NCBI GenBank assembly: GCA_024742285.1
Contig: JANSYR010000014.1
Location: 62,001-126,000 of the forward strand
Length of the DNA: 64,000 nucleotides
Direction: 5' to 3'
DNA from: a bacterium
GTDB taxonomy: Bacteria > Myxococcota_A > UBA9160 > UBA4427
Position 1 is the first letter of the stretch. Each line of letters opens with the position of its first letter. A program made the position numbers and the translations under genes. Positions 19,722-28,050 of the stretch are shown here, piece after piece. The notes under the pieces were generated by a model. It worked only from the letters and a program-made list of their open reading frames with translations. It did not search any database and was not told the origin of the DNA.

Positions 19722-20693
19722 TCAGACGCCGGCGGCGAGCTTCGCGAATTCCTCGGCGATCAGACGCGACGTGGGCTGCTGGTGGGTCGCACGCCACTCC
19801 CGCCAGGGGAAGACGCTCTCCCATCGGTGGAGCTTCTCGAAGCTGACCGTCGCCGAGACGAGCCCTTCTCCTGCCTCGGCTTCGGCGAAGACACGCGAGA
19901 AGGACGGGAAGTCGGGGCCGGCGATCGTGCTGTGGCCCAGGAAGTGGGCAGCGCGGCCCTCGTCGAGACCGCCCGCGGCATAGGTGCTGCTCGCGTCCGC
20001 GCCCTGTTGCGCATGATTCGCGCTGACCACGTAGCAGTGGTTCTCCTGGGCGCGGACCTGGGTCGTCGCACGCATGTACTCGCGCTTGTTGGGTCCGCTG
20101 AACGTGGCGCAGCAGTTGAGAATCACGCGTGCGCCCTTGAGTGCCATGAGCCGCGTCAGCTCCGGGTTGAACCAGAAGTCGTAACAGATGATCACGCCGA
20201 CCGGTCCGTAGCGGGTCTCGAAGACGGGAATCGAATCGCCGGGCGTGAAGGTGATGCCTTCCGTCACCCAGGGCAGCGAGCCGAGATGGAGCTTGCGATA
20301 GGTGCCCTGGATGCCTTCGGGACCGATGAAGGCCGAGGCGTTGTAGAGCGTCTCGGGATCGTTCGCGTCGCGTTCGGCGAGACCGACGGCGCAGTAGAGA
20401 TCGAGCTCCCGGCAGAGCTCGGCGATCCGTTCCGTCGACGGGCCAGGGACGGTCTCGGCGAGCGCGTGGTGATGATCGCAATGCGCGACGCCTGCGCGGC
20501 ACGCGGCGCACTCGGCGGCGCCGACGAGCGCCTCTTCCGGAAAGGCGACGATGTCGATCCCCTGGGCGGCGGCCTCCCGGAGGTTGGCCTCGATCTTTGC
20601 CAGGTTGGCTTCCTTGTCACCGCTCGCGACGCCCATGTTGCAGGCGCCGAGGGTCACGACCTTCTCGTAGGACGCGTATCGCTCGGGGATCAT
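19722..20693 (-). CDS. Carbon-nitrogen hydrolase (nitrilase superfamily)
   Basis: The 323-residue protein contains the Glu-Lys-Cys triad of nitrilases and amidases: Glu53 in AFPEEALVG, Lys134 in TYRKLHLG and Cys170 in IICYDFWFNPE. It hydrolyses a nitrile or amide C-N bond; which one cannot be told. The ATG at 20693 precedes the first beta strand (VVTLGACNM). It is divergent from the long CoA-transferase, so a shared control region at 20694-20852 is possible, though I see no clear motif there. Confidence 0.9.
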   Translation of the reverse strand: MIPERYASYEKVVTLGACNMGVASGDKEANLAKIEANLREAAAQGIDIVAFPEEALVGAAECAACRAGVAHCDHHHALAETVPGPSTERIAELCRELDLYCAVGLAERDANDPETLYNASAFIGPEGIQGTYRKLHLGSLPWVTEGITFTPGDSIPVFETRYGPVGVIICYDFWFNPELTRLMALKGARVILNCCATFSGPNKREYMRATTQVRAQENHCYVVSANHAQQGADASSTYAAGGLDEGRAAHFLGHSTIAGPDFPSFSRVFAEAEAGEGLVSATVSFEKLHRWESVFPWREWRATHQQPTSRLIAEEFAKLAAGV

Positions 20694-20852
20694 CGGCCGG
20701 CCTCCTCGGCCCGGCGCGGGCCGTCCTCGAGAGTTTGGCGCGCCACGCCCGGATGCGCCCCTCCCGCAGGGTTGCTTCCCCCTCGAGGGCGTTCGATCCT
20801 TCGGGCTCCGTCGCGGCGATCGCGGCGCGCCCAGCAAGGAATCGACGAATCC

Positions 20853-23231
20853 ATGCGTGACCCCCTCGCCGGCTTCCGAGTCGTGGACCTGACCGTCGAC
20901 CGTGGCGAGCTCTGCGCGCGATTGCTCGCAGACCTCGGCGCCGAGGTGATCAAGGTCGAGCCGCCGGAGGGCTCCCCGGCCCGCGCGCTCGCCCCGCTCC
21001 ACGAAGGCGTCTCTCTCTTCTTCGCCGCCCGCAACGCGGGCAAGCGTTCGGTCGTGATCGACCTGCCGGCAGAAGAGGAGAAGCTCCACGCGCTCCTCGC
21101 CTGCGCCGACGCCTTGGTCCTCTCCGACGGTTCTCTCGGCGATCTCGATCCCCACGCGCTCTCGGATCGACACCCCCATCTCGTCGTCACGGCGATCACG
21201 CCCTACGGAATGACCGGACCGTGGAAGGATCGCGTGGCCACCGATGGCGTCGTCGCGGCCACGGGCTCGATCGCCTTCAAGGCCGGCGTTCCCGAGAAGG
21301 CGCCGCTCTTTCCGCCGGCCTCCTTCGTCGACGACTGCACCTGCATGCCCTTCGCGTTCGCCACGCTCTGCGCTCTCTGGCAGCGTGAGGAAACGGGATA
21401 CGGCCAGGTGCTCGACTGCTCGGCGAACGAAGCGATCGCGAACCAGGGCGACTGGACGCTGCACAACATCTGGTCGGCCCGGGAGTTCGGACAGCCGACC
21501 CCCGAGCTGCGCAACGGGCCGGGGCCGGTCTGGCCTTCTTTCAAGTGTGCCGATGGGTTCGTGCGCGTCGTCATGCTCGCGGCGCGCCAGTGGATCGCGA
21601 TGCGCGCCTGGCTCGGCGAGCCCGAGTACCTGCAGGACCCGGAGCTCGAAAATTTCGTCGCACGACTCGGGCTCTCGGAGACGGTGATCAACCCCTTGAT
21701 CGCCGAGCTCTTCGCCGACAAGTCGATGGACGAGATTTCGACGGAGGCCCAGCGGCGCGGGATCGTGTGCACGCCCCTCGCGATGCCGTCGGACGTGCTC
21801 AAGAACGAGCACTTCCTCGAGCGGGGGACCCTCGTCGAGGTCGAGCTCGGCGGCGGACTTCGCGGACCGATCCCGGCGGGCTTCTTCGAGGTCGACGGCG
21901 TGCGCCAGGGTCCGAAGGTCGGACCGCCGGCGATCGGCGCCGATACCGAGGAGGTCTTCGCGAATCTCGGCGACCCGCGATCCGTTCCGCCTGAAGCGCC
22001 GGCGCCGGGGCTTCCCCTCGAAGGCTTGCGCGTGGCCGACTTCGGGCACGGCGGCGTCGGCGTCGAGATCGGTCGCATGTTCGCCGAGTACGGCGCGGAC
22101 GTGATCAAGATCGAGAGTCGTAGCTATCCCGACTTCATCCGGGTGCAGACGGGCGGTGAGATGTCACCGGGCTTCGCTTCGTCGAGTCGGTCGAAGCGCG
22201 GCTTCGGGGCCAACGCCAAGCACGACGACGGGCGGGCCGTCCTGAAAGAGCTCGTCGCCAAGTCCGACCTCGTGATCGAGAACAACTCGACCGGCGTGAT
22301 GGACGAGCTCGGACTCGGCTGGGACGTGCTCTCCGACGTGAATCCCTCGGTCGTGATGCTCTCCAGTCAGCTGATGGGCGCCCGCGGGCCCTGGAAGGAT
22401 TTTCGCGGCTACGGGCCGAGCACCCGCGCGGCGGGCGGGCTCGAGATGCTGTGGAACTACGGGGACCAGGAAGAGCCGGCGGGCGGCATGTCGATCTTCC
22501 CGGACCACGTGGCGGGGCGCGTCGGCGCGATCGGGTCGCTCGCGGGCCTGATCGGGCGACGTCGCGGGGACGGGCGGGGCGCCCACGTCGAGCTCGCCCA
22601 GGTCGAGACCACCGTCGGCATCGTCGGGGACCTCCTGACCAAGGAGGCCCTCGCCCCCGGCACCGTTCGTGCGACGGGCAACCGACGTTCGCGCGGCGCA
22701 CCGTGGGGACTCTTCCCGTGCGAAGGCGAGCAGCAGTGGGTGGCGATCACGGTCCGGGACGATGCGGACTGGTCGGCGCTCGTCGAGGTCATGGGCGCCC
22801 CGGCGTGGGCGAAGGACGAGGTGTTGGCGACGGCCGAAGGCCGACATGCGCGCGTCGACGCGGTCGAGGCCGGTGTCGCCGAGTGGACTTCGGGACGTTC
22901 GCGGGAAGCCGTCGCCACAGCCTGTCAGGCGGCCGGCGTTCCCGCCGGCGAGATGCTCACGACGCTCGAGACCGAGGTGAACGAGCACTTCGTGGCGCGG
23001 GGCTTCCCGATCGTGATCCCCCAGCCGGGTCTCCTGAACGAGAACCAGCTCTTCGACGGGCCGGGCTTCACCGGGTCGCGGATGACTCCGCCGCGGATCG
23101 AAGCGGCCCCGATGATCGGAGAGCACACCCGCGAGATCTGCCGCGACCTGCTCGGGATGGACGAGGCCGAGATCGAGCGTCTGGTCGCGGACGTCGCCCT
23201 CGAGGTCACGCCCGCCGTAGAGAAGGCGTAG
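20853..23231 (+). CDS. Two-domain CaiB/BaiF family CoA-transferase
   Basis: The 792-residue protein is a tandem of two family III CoA-transferase domains, roughly 1-390 and 395-792, each opening with the GAxVIKxE motif (GAEVIKVEPPEG near residue 30; GADVIKIESRSY near 415). In the first half Asp131 in VATDGVVAATG lies where the catalytic aspartate is expected. In the second half the matching place reads FRGYGPSTRAAGG without Asp, so only one half may be active and the other structural. ATG 20853 has AAGGA upstream. Such fusions are known in bacteria degrading unusual acids; substrate unknown. Confidence 0.87.
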   Translation: MRDPLAGFRVVDLTVDRGELCARLLADLGAEVIKVEPPEGSPARALAPLHEGVSLFFAARNAGKRSVVIDLPAEEEKLHALLACADALVLSDGSLGDLDPHALSDRHPHLVVTAITPYGMTGPWKDRVATDGVVAATGSIAFKAGVPEKAPLFPPASFVDDCTCMPFAFATLCALWQREETGYGQVLDCSANEAIANQGDWTLHNIWSAREFGQPTPELRNGPGPVWPSFKCADGFVRVVMLAARQWIAMRAWLGEPEYLQDPELENFVARLGLSETVINPLIAELFADKSMDEISTEAQRRGIVCTPLAMPSDVLKNEHFLERGTLVEVELGGGLRGPIPAGFFEVDGVRQGPKVGPPAIGADTEEVFANLGDPRSVPPEAPAPGLPLEGLRVADFGHGGVGVEIGRMFAEYGADVIKIESRSYPDFIRVQTGGEMSPGFASSSRSKRGFGANAKHDDGRAVLKELVAKSDLVIENNSTGVMDELGLGWDVLSDVNPSVVMLSSQLMGARGPWKDFRGYGPSTRAAGGLEMLWNYGDQEEPAGGMSIFPDHVAGRVGAIGSLAGLIGRRRGDGRGAHVELAQVETTVGIVGDLLTKEALAPGTVRATGNRRSRGAPWGLFPCEGEQQWVAITVRDDADWSALVEVMGAPAWAKDEVLATAEGRHARVDAVEAGVAEWTSGRSREAVATACQAAGVPAGEMLTTLETEVNEHFVARGFPIVIPQPGLLNENQLFDGPGFTGSRMTPPRIEAAPMIGEHTREICRDLLGMDEAEIERLVADVALEVTPAVEKA

Positions 23232-23283
23232 CGCCGCAGAGCAGCTTCGTGAGAGAACAGCTGCGCGAGGTAGAGAGGACCCG

Positions 23284-23877
23284 ATGTCCGACACGCTGTA
23301 TTCGCCGCCGACCTCCGACGTCGGCAGTGGCCTCGGGACCGACGAGGAGCGCTTCTACGTCGTCGGCATCCGCAAGTACGTCGTACTGAGCATCGCGACG
23401 CTCAACCTCTACCACGTGTATTGGTTCTGGCGGAACTGGCGCAACGTGCGCGATCGGGACGGCGAGGACCTCTGGCCGATTCCGCGCGCGCTCTTCAGCG
23501 TGTTCTTCACGCACTCCCTGTTCCGGAAGGTCGACGAGTCCCTCCGGTCGAGCGGCCGGCGCTACGCCTGGTCCGCCCAGGGAACGGCGAATGCGGTCGT
23601 GCTGCTCACCGTCGTGAGCAACCTCTCGAGCAATGTCACGAATCGGATCGAAGACCTGAGTCCGTTCGTCGACGTCGCCGTCATGGGGATGTCGCTGCTG
23701 ATCCCCTTCGCGACGGTCCCCGCCCAGCGCGCCGTCAATACGCTGAACGGCGATCCCGAAGGCACGGCGAACGACGGGCTGAGCCTGGCGAACTGGCTCT
23801 GGATGATTCCGGGCGCGCTCTTCTGGATCCTGATCCTCGTCGGATTCGCGGCGCTCTTGTCCGGCGAGCCGCTCTAG
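23284..23877 (+). CDS. DUF4234-like membrane protein
   Basis: The 197-residue protein has a cytosolic start, then RKYVVLSIATLNLYHVYWFW (residues 30-49), a pattern typical of DUF4234-type membrane proteins, and further hydrophobic stretches near 100-125, 135-150 and 170-193. The function is unknown. AGAGG precedes the ATG. Its TAG stop shares CTAG (23874-23877) with the stop of the opposing protease gene, so the two genes overlap by four bases at their ends. Confidence 0.65.
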   Translation: MSDTLYSPPTSDVGSGLGTDEERFYVVGIRKYVVLSIATLNLYHVYWFWRNWRNVRDRDGEDLWPIPRALFSVFFTHSLFRKVDESLRSSGRRYAWSAQGTANAVVLLTVVSNLSSNVTNRIEDLSPFVDVAVMGMSLLIPFATVPAQRAVNTLNGDPEGTANDGLSLANWLWMIPGALFWILILVGFAALLSGEPL

Positions 23878-24578
23878 CGATAGCTCACGTCGGGGTAGAG
23901 CAGGCCGATCGCGGTGAACAGGACCGGCCGGAAGATCGAACGGAACTGGGTGAAGACGACGATCAGTCCCACGATCGCGACGAAGGGGTGCCGGACCAGG
24001 GCGTAGTATCCGTCGAGCATCGACTCCGGCACGAGCAGCGTGAGCGCCGTCCCTCCGTCCAGGGGAAAGATCGGGAGCATGTTGAGCAGGAAGAGCAGCA
24101 GGTTCATCGAGAACGCGACGCTCATGATGAACCCGAGGCCTGCGGCGAGGCCATTCGGATCGCCGCTCGATTCGGTGATCTGATCGAAGTTGATGCTCAT
24201 CGGGATTTCGAAGGCGCCCATGGCGAGGCCGATCTGGACGCCGACCGCCATCAGTACGACGACGGCGAGGTTCGCCGCCGGACCGGCGAGGGCCATCCAG
24301 GCCGCGCGTCGGGGATGGCGCTCGGCCCAGGCCGGATCGAAGGGCGCGCTCGCCCAGCCGAGCGGCCAGCCGGAGAGGGCGACGCCGATCAGCGGAAGGA
24401 CGACCATGCCGAAGGGTTCCCGCTTCATGTGCGGGACGGGATCGAGGGAGACCTGCCCTCCTTCGTAGGCGGTCGGATCACCGCCCAGGAGGGCCGCCGT
24501 CGCGTGGGCCGCCTCGTGGATCGTGACGGAGAAGACGAAGACGGCGTAGTAGACGATCGCGGAGACGGGATCGAACAT
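23874..24578 (-). CDS. Site-2 protease family (M50) zinc metalloprotease
   Basis: The 234-residue integral membrane protein has HEAAH (His21, Glu22, His25), the zinc site of site-2 proteases, and the second metal-ligand motif NMLPIFPLDGG (Asp175). Several transmembrane helices are evident. These proteases cut substrates within the membrane, often in signalling; no partner anti-sigma gene is adjacent. The gene begins 9 bases after the SMP-30 gene on the same strand, so both are likely one transcript. Confidence 0.9.
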   Translation of the reverse strand: MFDPVSAIVYYAVFVFSVTIHEAAHATAALLGGDPTAYEGGQVSLDPVPHMKREPFGMVVLPLIGVALSGWPLGWASAPFDPAWAERHPRRAAWMALAGPAANLAVVVLMAVGVQIGLAMGAFEIPMSINFDQITESSGDPNGLAAGLGFIMSVAFSMNLLLFLLNMLPIFPLDGGTALTLLVPESMLDGYYALVRHPFVAIVGLIVVFTQFRSIFRPVLFTAIGLLYPDVSYR

Positions 24579-24587
24579 CGGACGCGC

Positions 24588-25472
24588 CTAGGGCCGGCCC
24601 GCGCCGGGCACGTCGACCCGCAGCGCTTCGATCCACGCGGATCCCGCGGCCATGGGCTTCGGTCCGGGAAGCTCCCGGCTCACGGCCATCAGCAGCGTCC
24701 GCCGGTCGGGTCCGCCGAGGGTGCACGCGATCGCGGCGGCGCCCTCCGCCGGGACGACGCAGTCGGTGACCTCGCCGCCGGGCAGCACGCGATAGAACTT
24801 CCGAGCGATCGGGTCCCCGAGCCAGACGGCGCCCTCGGCGTCGAGGCAGATCCCGTCCGGTGGCGCGAAGTCGATTCCCGGCTCGGGGGTCAGCTCGGCG
24901 TAGATCCGACGATTGGAGAGCGACCCGTCCTCCGCGACGTCGAAGGCCGTCAACCGGAACCCGCCGGATTCCGCGACGATCAGCGTCCGGCCGTCTTCGG
25001 TCAGGATGTGGCCGTTGGGCGCGACGAGGTCCCCGGCGGCGCTCGCTGCGGCGCCGTCGGGTCGCACGACGATCGTCTGCCCGGGCCCCGGGGCCGCGGT
25101 CTCGGCGTGGACGTCGAAGCCCATGTCGCCGACCCAGGCCGTCCCGTCCGGCGCCGAGATCATGTCGTTCAGGTTGCCGACCGCGAGCCCGGAGAGGTCC
25201 GCGTGAACGACGACCGAGCCGTCGGACTCCACGCGGCGCAGCTGCTGCGTCGCCATGGCGACGACGAGCAGGCGACCGTCCGGCAGCCAGCCGAGGCCCG
25301 ACGGATGATCGTCCTCGATCCGAACGACCTCGTGGGCCTCTCCATCGAGGGTGGAGCGCATGACCCGATGGCCGTGCATGTCCGAGAACCAGAGCGCACC
25401 CTCGTGCCAGCGCGGCCCTTCGACGAAGTGGAAGCCCGAGAGAATCGTCTCGGCTTTCGAAAGGGTGCGCAT
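24588..25472 (-). CDS. SMP-30/gluconolactonase/LRE family protein
   Basis: The 294-residue six-bladed propeller has typical SMP-30 features: FVEGPRWHEGALWFSDMHGHRV at the start, an LNDM..PDGTAWVGDMGF segment and PPDGICLDAEGAVWLGDP near the end, which supply metal-coordinating Glu, Asn and Asp residues. Members hydrolyse sugar lactones or related esters. The ATG 25472 follows one base after the stop of a 42-codon ORF, so translation is probably coupled; the frame stays open upstream to 25508. Confidence 0.85.
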   Translation of the reverse strand: MRTLSKAETILSGFHFVEGPRWHEGALWFSDMHGHRVMRSTLDGEAHEVVRIEDDHPSGLGWLPDGRLLVVAMATQQLRRVESDGSVVVHADLSGLAVGNLNDMISAPDGTAWVGDMGFDVHAETAAPGPGQTIVVRPDGAAASAAGDLVAPNGHILTEDGRTLIVAESGGFRLTAFDVAEDGSLSNRRIYAELTPEPGIDFAPPDGICLDAEGAVWLGDPIARKFYRVLPGGEVTDCVVPAEGAAAIACTLGGPDRRTLLMAVSRELPGPKPMAAGSAWIEALRVDVPGAGRP

Positions 25473-25473
25473 G

Positions 25474-25602
25474 TCAGGCCTCCTGCTCGCTGATCTCCGG
25501 CGATTCACCGCGGTCCTCGAGTCCCAGGACGGTCTCGTGGAAGTACACGCTCTCGTCGAGATCGCCGACCTCGATGCAATCGCGTTCGATGCTGACCTTC
25601 AT
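25474..25602 (-). CDS. Small acidic protein, 42 residues, coupled to SMP-30 gene
   Basis: An ATG at 25602, preceded by AGGAGCC, opens a 42-codon frame with 12 acidic residues (for example CIEVGDLDESVYFHETVLG), ending in TGA one base before the SMP-30 start. The good ribosome site and the exact junction support translation. The piece resembles the start of a glyoxalase/VOC-type beta-alpha unit, so it could be a remnant of a VOC domain, but it is too short to assign. Confidence 0.5.
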   Translation of the reverse strand: MKVSIERDCIEVGDLDESVYFHETVLGLEDRGESPEISEQEA

Positions 25603-25639
25603 CGGAGGCTCCTCCCGGATCCGTGGATCGAGTTGGACT

Positions 25640-26239
25640 CTAGTCGTTCGAGGCCGACCGAGGCAGGCCCGATTTCCTCGACTCCGCACGCCGACGAAGA
25701 GCGACGGCCAGGCTGGGCACGTCCGGCTGCCAGGTTTCGAGAGCCCAGACCATCGCCGCGTTCTCGAATCCCGCGAGCAGGCAGACCGAGCCCGCGACGT
25801 AGTACAAGACCGGGACGAAGCCCTTCGTGAAGAGCACGAGCACGAAGGCGGCGAAGAGGAGGATACCCGCCTGGGCGAGGCGGGTGTGGAAGCTGGACGT
25901 CCGCCCGTACCGGACGAGGGAGGCCAGGTGCACGCCCGTCCAGACGACGACGATCGCCCAGAGGAAGGCACCGTGGTCGGTGTAGACGATCGGATGGAAG
26001 GACCACACGCCGTAGAGGATCGCGACGATGAGCGAGACGTCCGCGACCGAGTCGAGCACCGCGCCGAGCCGACTGACCCAACCGAAACGACGGGCCAGCC
26101 ATCCGTCGAGTCCGTCCGTCGCCCACGCCGCCACGACGAGTCCGAAGAACGCGCCTTCGCGCTCCTGGTTCGCGAGCACGACGAGAACCGGGACGCAAGC
26201 CAGCCGAAGCAGAGAGAGCAGGTTGGGTAGTTGAGGCAT
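25640..26239 (-). CDS. CDP-alcohol phosphatidyltransferase family protein
   Basis: The 199-residue membrane enzyme has the full family motif D42-x2-D45-G46-x2-A49-R50-x8-G59-x3-D63-x3-D67 in TDGLDGWLARRFGWVSRLG followed by AVLDSVAD. These residues bind two metal ions and the CDP-lipid. It transfers a phosphatidyl group to an alcohol such as glycerol-3-phosphate or inositol. The start MPQLPNLLSLLRL at 26239 fits the family; 25 upstream codons are open but unlikely. It may lead an operon with the small ORF, SMP-30 and M50 genes. Confidence 0.88.
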   Translation of the reverse strand: MPQLPNLLSLLRLACVPVLVVLANQEREGAFFGLVVAAWATDGLDGWLARRFGWVSRLGAVLDSVADVSLIVAILYGVWSFHPIVYTDHGAFLWAIVVVWTGVHLASLVRYGRTSSFHTRLAQAGILLFAAFVLVLFTKGFVPVLYYVAGSVCLLAGFENAAMVWALETWQPDVPSLAVALRRRAESRKSGLPRSASND

Positions 26240-26401
26240 CGGGTCTCGTCGTCGGACCACACCGACCGAGCGAGGTTCGCACGTCCGACGCACATCGGGA
26301 ATGGAACGACGCATCGCTGGGCGCCGAACCCGCGGCGCCTCACTCGGGTCGTTCGCCGAAGTGATCCCCCTTCGATCTGTCCGGCGTCCGGGGAAACGGA
26401 C

Positions 26402-26407
26402 TAGACT
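26402..26407 (+). promoter_or_regulatory. Possible -10 hexamer TAGACT for radical SAM gene
   Basis: TAGACT inside CTAGACTGG lies 36-60 bases upstream of the three candidate starts of the radical SAM gene. An identical CTAGACT precedes the P450 gene at 47423. A -35 box is not recognisable. Confidence 0.35.
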
Positions 26408-26442
26408 GGTGGTCTCCGGTGGCGTTCGGCGCGTGAACCGGT

Positions 26443-28050
26443 GTGAGGCTCCCGATGCGAAGCACGATGGATTCAGTCCCCGTTCGGCCCGCCGTCGGTC
26501 CGCTTCCGAAGAAGCGTGTCCTGATCGTGAACTGCTACTTCGCCGAGGTGCGCGAGCCGGTGAAGCGAAGCAACGAGGTCCCGAACGCCCTCGCGCCGGT
26601 CCTGCTCGCAGGCCACTTCGATCCCGAGGCCTGCGAGGTCCGGCTCTACAACGAAGTGAACAGCGGCGTGATCGAGGTCTACGCGCCGGAGCTCCTCTCC
26701 TGGCCCGACATGGTCGTGATGACGGGGCTCACGGCGGCCTTCGACCGCCTGCTGCACGTGAGCGCCTACGTCCGGTCCGCCAATCCGAAGGCGGTGGTCG
26801 TCGCCGGAGGACACGGAGTCCGGGCGCTTCCGCGCTACTCGGAGCAGTTCTTCGACTACGCCTGCCAGGGCGACGTCGACGACGTCCGCGAAGTCGTGCG
26901 CGAAGCGTTCGGGGAGGATTACGTCGCCCGGGAGTTCCGGCCCCGGTACGACCTCGCCTACTGGATGAAGCGGATCGGCTACGTCGAGTCGAGCCGGAAC
27001 TGCAACTTCCGATGCAGCTTCTGCAGCCTGACCGGAGTCGGGCGACCCTACGCGGTCAACGGGATCGACTACCTCGAAGCCCAGCTCGAGGCAGTGGGCA
27101 AGCGACGCGTCCTCTTCTTCAACGACAATCAGCTGCTGGGCGACGGTCAGAAGACCTTCCGCTCGCGGCTCGAGCGTGTGGGGGCGCGGCGCGAAAGCGG
27201 CCAGTTCGACTACTGGGGTGGGTTCGTGACCCAGCCCTTCTTCTGGGACGAGGAGAACGTCCGCCTCGCCCACGACACCGGCTGCGTCTCGCTCTTCGTC
27301 GGGGTGGAGTCCTTCGTCGACGAAGCCTGGCTCGAGGGCGTGAACAAGTCGCAGAACGCGCGACAGAGCCAGGTCGAGCTGATCCGCCGCTGCCTCGATG
27401 GCGGAGTGCTCTTCCAGTACGGGCTCGTCTTCGATCCGACGAAGCGGACCGTCGCCGAGATGTCGCGAGAGCTCGACGTCATCTGCGACACCCCCGAGAT
27501 CCCGGTGCCGCTCTTCATCTTCACGTCGATCCCGTTTCCGGGCACGCCGCTCTTCCACGAGCTCCTCGCCGAGGGGCGGATCCTGCCGAACACGAAGATG
27601 CGCGACCTCGAGAGCTCGACGCTCTCGGTCGCGCCGCTCGATCCCGTCGAGGACGTCGTCGGCTTCATTCGCGGCGGCAAGAACTTCCGCGGCTACCGGC
27701 GGCGGGTCTTCGACCACCAGCGCGAGCACCTGGCGCGCTATCGCGATTCCCTGTCCTTCGATCAGAAGATCGTCTCGAACCTCGCGGTCGCCGCGATCCT
27801 CTTCCCGGGCCAGTTCTCCAGCCCGAAGTCGCTCCTCGTCGGCAAGCGCCCGCGGACCCACGTGAGCACGACCGACCGGCTCGACGACGTCTACACGCCG
27901 CGACTCCCCGTCGACGCGCGCTGGGCGCATCATTTCGAGCCCACGGTCCTGGTCGAGCCCTCCGGCGAGCTGAATCCGAAGCTCGCCGAGGACGCCCTCG
28001 ATACGCGCTTCCGGAACGCCGAGCGGGTCGCGAAGGTCGGTTCTGCGTGA
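26443..28050 (+). CDS. B12-binding-like radical SAM protein
   Basis: The 535-residue protein (GTG 26443; ATGs at 26455 and 26467 are alternatives) has an N-terminal Rossmann region like the cobalamin-binding domain (KKRVLIVNCYF, VVVAGGHGVRALP), then C187-NFR-C191-SF-C194, the CxxxCxxC ligand set of radical SAM enzymes. The usual corrinoid DxHxxG motif is not evident (YNEVNSG instead), so base-on cobalamin binding is not expected. SAM cleavage would power a radical modification. The desaturase start overlaps its stop (GTGA), suggesting a joint role in lipid modification. Confidence 0.85.
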   Translation: MRLPMRSTMDSVPVRPAVGPLPKKRVLIVNCYFAEVREPVKRSNEVPNALAPVLLAGHFDPEACEVRLYNEVNSGVIEVYAPELLSWPDMVVMTGLTAAFDRLLHVSAYVRSANPKAVVVAGGHGVRALPRYSEQFFDYACQGDVDDVREVVREAFGEDYVAREFRPRYDLAYWMKRIGYVESSRNCNFRCSFCSLTGVGRPYAVNGIDYLEAQLEAVGKRRVLFFNDNQLLGDGQKTFRSRLERVGARRESGQFDYWGGFVTQPFFWDEENVRLAHDTGCVSLFVGVESFVDEAWLEGVNKSQNARQSQVELIRRCLDGGVLFQYGLVFDPTKRTVAEMSRELDVICDTPEIPVPLFIFTSIPFPGTPLFHELLAEGRILPNTKMRDLESSTLSVAPLDPVEDVVGFIRGGKNFRGYRRRVFDHQREHLARYRDSLSFDQKIVSNLAVAAILFPGQFSSPKSLLVGKRPRTHVSTTDRLDDVYTPRLPVDARWAHHFEPTVLVEPSGELNPKLAEDALDTRFRNAERVAKVGSA

